From an uncultured Collinsella sp. (lineage in GTDB: Bacteria; Actinomycetota; Coriobacteriia; Coriobacteriales; Coriobacteriaceae), in assembly GCA_958370785.1 (NCBI GenBank), contig CATXKN010000002.1, positions 248,001 to 312,000 of the forward strand: a DNA stretch of 64,000 nucleotides. The letters run 5' to 3'. How positions within the stretch are numbered: position 1 is the first letter of the stretch; each line of letters opens with the position of its first letter. Shown here one piece after another: positions 60,373 through 64,000 of this stretch. Made by a program: the position numbers and the translations under genes. The notes under the pieces were generated by a model, which saw only the letters and a program-made list of their open reading frames with translations, was not told the origin of the DNA and did no database searches.

Positions 60373-61521
60373 GTGTCGGAAAATAGGGATTACTACGAGG
60401 TACTTGGCGTTGACAAGGATGCCGACGCGCGGACGATTAAGCGCGCGTTTCTAAAGAAAGCCCGTACGGTACACCCGGATGTTTCGGACGACCCCGAGGC
60501 CGAGGCCAAGTTCAAAGAGCTCAACGAGGCCTATTCCGTTCTTTCCGACGAACAGAAGCGTGCTAACTACGACCGTTACGGCACCGCGGACGGCCCCGGT
60601 GGCTCTGGCTATGTTGACATCAACGATATCTTTGGTGGCATGGGCATGGACGACCTGTTCTCGTCGTTCTTTGGCGGTGGCGCCGGCGGTGGCGCTCGCA
60701 GCCGTCGCGAGCGCCGTCGCGGTCGCGATATGGCCATCTCCCTTTCGGTGACGCTCGAGGAGGCGGCGCTCGGCTGCAAAAAGACGATCAGCTACGACCG
60801 CCTTGCCCCTTGCGATGACTGCAATGGTACCGGCAAGGCCGAGGGCGCTACCGAAAAGCAGTGCAGCCGCTGTCACGGCACAGGCTATGTGACGACGGTC
60901 CAGCGTTCTTTCCTGGGCCAGGTTCAGTCCTCTTCGCCCTGTCCCGACTGCCACGGCGAAGGCACGGTCATCGATCATCCCTGCGAGACCTGTGACGGCC
61001 AGGGCCGCACGCCTTCTCACGAAAAGATTGACATCGATATTCCTGCCGGCGTTTCGACCGGTCGTCAGCTGCGCGTGAGTGGTTTTGGCGAGGCCGGCCT
61101 TCGTGGCGAGCCGTCGGGCGACCTGATTGTCAACGTGCGTGTCGCCGACCACGAGCGTTTTAAGCGTAATGGCGATGACCTCTATCTGGTGAGCGATATC
61201 TCGATTGCGCAGGCCGCGCTCGGTTGCGAGATTGAGGTCGAGGGCATTATGCCTGACGAGGTCGTTAAAGTGACGGTTCCCGCCGGCACACAGTACGGTG
61301 ACACCGTGAGCGTCAACAACTACGGCATGCCGCGTATCGGCGGTGGCGGCTCGCGCGGTCGTCTGATTGTGCAGCTGCGCGTGGTCGTTCCCACCAATCT
61401 CTCCAATAAGCAGCGCGAGCTGCTTCGCGCCTTTGCCGACGAGATGGGCGATGACGTCGCATCCGGTAAGAAGTCGGTGACCGACCGTATCAAGAGTGCC
61501 CTCGACGACATCCTCGATTAA
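60373..61521 (+). CDS. dnaJ: Chaperone protein DnaJ
   Basis: The product is a 382-residue Hsp40 co-chaperone that stimulates DnaK. It has a J domain with HPD at 34-36, a short Gly-rich linker, CTD-I with four zinc repeats (CDDCNGTG, CSRCHGTG, CPDCHGEG, CETCDGQG), and CTD-II ending RELLRAFADEMGDD. The GTG at 60373, behind GGAAGGA, is preferred; a longer frame from 60307 adds 22 non-conserved residues. mtaB follows after nine bases. No hrcA, grpE or dnaK is adjacent. Confidence 0.95.
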   Translation: MSENRDYYEVLGVDKDADARTIKRAFLKKARTVHPDVSDDPEAEAKFKELNEAYSVLSDEQKRANYDRYGTADGPGGSGYVDINDIFGGMGMDDLFSSFFGGGAGGGARSRRERRRGRDMAISLSVTLEEAALGCKKTISYDRLAPCDDCNGTGKAEGATEKQCSRCHGTGYVTTVQRSFLGQVQSSSPCPDCHGEGTVIDHPCETCDGQGRTPSHEKIDIDIPAGVSTGRQLRVSGFGEAGLRGEPSGDLIVNVRVADHERFKRNGDDLYLVSDISIAQAALGCEIEVEGIMPDEVVKVTVPAGTQYGDTVSVNNYGMPRIGGGGSRGRLIVQLRVVVPTNLSNKQRELLRAFADEMGDDVASGKKSVTDRIKSALDDILD

Positions 61522-61530
61522 GGAGCCCGT

Positions 61531-62823
61531 GTGCTCGCACCCCATATTTCCGTCGTCAACCTCGGTTGTCGTGTCAACCGGGTTGAGTCCGACCGTATCA
61601 CTGCCGATCTTATGCGCCTGGGCTTTGCGATGGTGGAGCCCCGGGACGCCGAACTGATCGTTATCAATACCTGTGCCGTGACGGGGGAGGCCGAGGCCAA
61701 GACCCGCAAGGCCGTCCGTCACGCCCTGGCCTATCCCGGCGAGCCTTACGTGGTCGTAACCGGCTGCGTCGTCAACCTGCATCCCGAGGAGCTGCTGGAG
61801 TTTTCCGATCGCGTGATCGCCGAACCGTCCAAGATTGACGTCGCCGAGCGCGTCTGCGAGGTGCTGGGCGTCGAATCCGATAGCGTGCCCGCCTGCAGCG
61901 ATGGCGACGTGGTCGATGCGCTCGGTCGTTCGCGGCTGGGCGTGAAGATCCAGGATGGCTGCAACCACCGCTGTACCTATTGCATCGTGTGGAAGGCCCG
62001 CGGCCCCGAGCGTTCCGTGCCCGTCGAGTCCGTGCTCGAACAGGTGCGTGAAGCTCAGGAGGCCGGCGTGCCCGAGGTCGTGCTGACCGGCGTGAATCTG
62101 GGTGCCTATGACGGCAAGAGCGCGACCGACGAACATGTCGAGATCGATGAGCTGCTTCAGGCCATCATGGAGCGCACCGAGATCGCCCATGTGCGCATCT
62201 CCTCGGTGGAACCCATGGATATTTCCGAGCGCCTGCTCAAGGTGATGGCTCGCTATCCGAAGCGTATCGCGCCGTTTTTGCACCTTCCCGTGCAGTCTGG
62301 CTGCACGGAGACGCTGCATCGCATGGGCCGTCCCTATAGCGCCGAGGCCTTTGAGGACACGGTGCGCATGATTCGCACCAACCTGCCCCAGGCGTCTCTT
62401 TCGTGCGATGTCATCGTCGGTTTTCCTGGCGAGACGGACGAGGAGTTCGAGGAGTCGCTGGCGCTGTGCCGTCGCGTGGGCTTTTCGCGCATGCACGTGT
62501 TCCGCTATAGCAAGCGCCCCGGCACCCTCGCCGCCGACATGCCCGACCAGGTACCCCCTGAGGTCATGGCCGAGCGCAGCCGTCGCATGCGCGCGGCTGC
62601 TCAGGAGCTCGCGATTGCCGATGCCCGCCGCCGCGTTGGCACGGTCGAGCGTGCGGTGCTCGAGTATGGCGACAACCTGACGCTCGGCTCGTTCCATCAT
62701 GCCCGTCTTGATGATACCTGTGGACTCACAGCCCCGTGCCTGCTCGATGTTGCTATCATCGGAGTCGATGATTCCGGCTTGGTCCATGCACGCAGGGAGG
62801 TTCATGGAAGCCTCGAAGATTAG
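61531..62823 (+). CDS. mtaB: tRNA t6A37 methylthiotransferase MtaB
   Basis: The product has 430 residues: an N-terminal UPF0004 domain with LGCRVNRVES and INTCAVTGEAEAKTRKA, a radical SAM core with cysteines 144, 148 and 151 in DGCNHRCTYC, and a C-terminal TRAM domain. MtaB adds a methylthio group to t6A37 of lysine tRNA. The motif here reads CIVWKARGPERS, where many MtaB proteins have CIIPYARG. MiaB and RimO are less likely given the dnaJ neighbour. The end overlaps phoH by 20 bases. Confidence 0.92.
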   Translation: MLAPHISVVNLGCRVNRVESDRITADLMRLGFAMVEPRDAELIVINTCAVTGEAEAKTRKAVRHALAYPGEPYVVVTGCVVNLHPEELLEFSDRVIAEPSKIDVAERVCEVLGVESDSVPACSDGDVVDALGRSRLGVKIQDGCNHRCTYCIVWKARGPERSVPVESVLEQVREAQEAGVPEVVLTGVNLGAYDGKSATDEHVEIDELLQAIMERTEIAHVRISSVEPMDISERLLKVMARYPKRIAPFLHLPVQSGCTETLHRMGRPYSAEAFEDTVRMIRTNLPQASLSCDVIVGFPGETDEEFEESLALCRRVGFSRMHVFRYSKRPGTLAADMPDQVPPEVMAERSRRMRAAAQELAIADARRRVGTVERAVLEYGDNLTLGSFHHARLDDTCGLTAPCLLDVAIIGVDDSGLVHARREVHGSLED

Positions 62824-63790
62824 ACTTACCGTTCCCGAGGGTATCGACCCCTCGCGCGTTTTGGGCGCCGGCGACGGCGTCCTTCGTGCACTCGAGAACT
62901 TGGTGCGCGCCCATGTGGTTGCCCGCGGTGACAGCGTTGCCGTGAGCGGTGATCCGGACGAGGTTGAGTTGGTCGCGCGTTTTTTCGAACATGCCTTTCG
63001 TGAGGCCGCTGCCGGGCGCACGCTTTCTGCCGATGATGTCTCGCGCTGTCTGGCCGTTCTGCGCGACGGCGAGCATGATGCCTCGTCGTTGCGCGATGAC
63101 GCGCTGCTATCGTATCGCGGTCGCGTTATCCGCCCCAAGACGCTCGGCCAAAAGCGCTATGTGGATGCCATCCGCTCTTCTACCATCACGTTTGGCCTCG
63201 GTCCCGCCGGTACCGGTAAAACCTATCTGGCCATGGCGCTCGCCGTTGCCGCGCTCAAGCGCCATGAGGTAGGCCGCCTGATCCTGACGCGCCCGGTTGT
63301 CGAGGCGGGGGAGAACCTGGGCTTTTTGCCCGGCACCCTCGAGGAAAAGATCGACCCGTATATGCGCCCGCTCTATGATGCCCTCTTTGACATGATGGAT
63401 CGCGAACGCATCGATGAGCTTATGGAGCGTGGCGTGATCGAGATCGCGCCGCTCGCCTACATGCGCGGTCGAACGCTGAGTGATGCCTTTGTGGTGCTCG
63501 ATGAGGCACAAAACACAACGCCCGAGCAGATGAAGATGTTCTTGACGCGTCTGGGCTTTAATTCCAAGTTCGTGATTACCGGCGACCTGAGCCAGCGTGA
63601 CCTGGTTGGTCGTCGCGGCGGTCTTGCCGACGTTGAGCAGATTTTGGGCCGTGTCGACGATGTCGCATTTTCGCACCTCGAGCGCGCCGATGTGGTGCGC
63701 CATGCCCTGGTGGGCCGTATTGTTGAGGCCTATGATGCATACGACGATGCGCGTGAGCAGCGCGCACACGATCGAAAGGAGTCCCGTTGA
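62804..63790 (+). CDS. phoH: PhoH-like ATPase
   Basis: The product is a 328-residue cytosolic P-loop ATPase with possible RNA-related roles. Walker A is GPAGTGKT (133-140), and Walker B is in FVVLDEAQNTTPEQMKMFLTRLG. TRPVVEAGENLGFLPGTLEEKIDPYMRPLYDAL is a family hallmark. ATG at 62804 follows AGGGAGG and lies within the end of mtaB. Its stop overlaps the ybeY TTG, and the phoH-ybeY pair is widely conserved. Confidence 0.95.
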   Translation: MEASKIRLTVPEGIDPSRVLGAGDGVLRALENLVRAHVVARGDSVAVSGDPDEVELVARFFEHAFREAAAGRTLSADDVSRCLAVLRDGEHDASSLRDDALLSYRGRVIRPKTLGQKRYVDAIRSSTITFGLGPAGTGKTYLAMALAVAALKRHEVGRLILTRPVVEAGENLGFLPGTLEEKIDPYMRPLYDALFDMMDRERIDELMERGVIEIAPLAYMRGRTLSDAFVVLDEAQNTTPEQMKMFLTRLGFNSKFVITGDLSQRDLVGRRGGLADVEQILGRVDDVAFSHLERADVVRHALVGRIVEAYDAYDDAREQRAHDRKESR

Positions 63791-64000
63791 GTGTATTGAT
63801 CAGCAACGATGCCGAGCTCGATACGCTGCTCGATGCCCAGGAGGTGGAGCACATCTGCGGGGTTGTGCTTGCCGCCGAGGGTGTTGAGCGTGAGGTCGAG
63901 ATTTCCCTTTCGTATGTCGATGAGGACGAGATGCACGAGCTCAACCACGAGTGGCGCGGTATCGACCGCACCACCGATGTCCTCTCGTTTGAATGCGACT
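63787..64000 (+). CDS. ybeY: Endoribonuclease YbeY, N-terminal part (cut by window end)
   Basis: Seventy-one codons of a single-strand endoribonuclease for 16S rRNA maturation and quality control. ISLSYVDEDEMHELNHEWRGIDRTTDVLSF is the family signature; the zinc-binding HxxxH histidines lie beyond the window. The TTG start at 63787 overlaps the phoH stop (TTGA). Confidence 0.92.
   Translation, partial: MSVLISNDAELDTLLDAQEVEHICGVVLAAEGVEREVEISLSYVDEDEMHELNHEWRGIDRTTDVLSFECD

Noticed and set aside
60451..63138. 895-codon open frame on the minus strand across dnaJ, mtaB and phoH
   Set aside because: It is an antisense shadow with His/Arg/Gly-rich composition and no domain signature.
1..64000. 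CRISPR array, prophage, insertion sequence or genomic island
   Set aside because: No regularly spaced repeats, transposase, phage genes or composition break were seen; the gene order is that of a core chromosome. The only recombinase is the Xer type.

Overview
The window is a gene-dense, high-GC stretch of bacterial core chromosome. It most likely comes from a Coriobacteriia anaerobe of the Collinsella type (Actinomycetota). Signs of this are: an actinobacterial integration host factor (mIHF) gene directly before gmk and rpoZ; frequent GTG and TTG starts; a zinc-type bL28; a fermentative bifunctional AdhE; a PPDK with its PpsR-type regulator; and Firmicutes-like synteny (trmFO-xer, rpsB-tsf-pyrH-frr-uppS-cdsA-dxr-rseP-ispG-proS). 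The genus is inferred from gene content and style, not from a marker rRNA. I found no rRNA, tRNA, CRISPR array, insertion sequence or prophage.

Layout. 1-2616: end of a PBP2-type transpeptidase, RodA, and a DUF697-like membrane protein. 2626-5312: a radical SAM/DUF2344 pair. 5309-9453: rplU-rpmA, then obgE-nadD-yqeK-rsfS. 9464-10717: dinB on the minus strand. 10834-13409: rpsP-khpA-rimM-trmD-lepB. 13469-17405: glyQ-glyS-ppsR. 17690-20440: ppdK broken by an in-frame TAA. 20553-21873: rplS, rnhB. 22064-27273: yraN-comM-dprA-trmFO-xer. 27320-37617: translation, isoprenoid and phospholipid genes ending in proS. 37798-41299 (minus): adhE and an APH-fold kinase. 41658-41846 (minus): rpmB. 42299-47622: pyrR-pyrB-pyrC-pyrK-pyrD-pyrF. 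47862-50272: mihF-gmk-rpoZ-thiI. 50487-54538: comEA-comEC-holA. 54672-63790: rpsT, lepA-dusB-hemW, two dnaJ-like genes, mtaB-phoH, and the start of ybeY.

How the parts work together. Most genes serve ribosome building and repair, tRNA modification, cell-envelope precursor supply (UppS, CdsA, MEP pathway) and de novo UMP synthesis. Four natural-transformation genes are present in two transcription units (comM-dprA and comEA-comEC). The two units share an almost identical 20-base element at nearly the same distance from their first start codons, which suggests a common regulator.

Most notable observations: (1) the nonsense codon in ppdK, which cuts off the conserved CGEHGGD segment with the catalytic cysteine; (2) the shared competence-unit element; (3) a DnaJ-like protein whose C-terminal domain is replaced by membrane segments, next to a normal DnaJ; (4) a Xer recombinase whose conserved N-terminus has no ATG, GTG or TTG start; (5) a helically phased TTTACC repeat array before ppdK; (6) several perfect dyads before adhE, rpmB, mihF and comEA.
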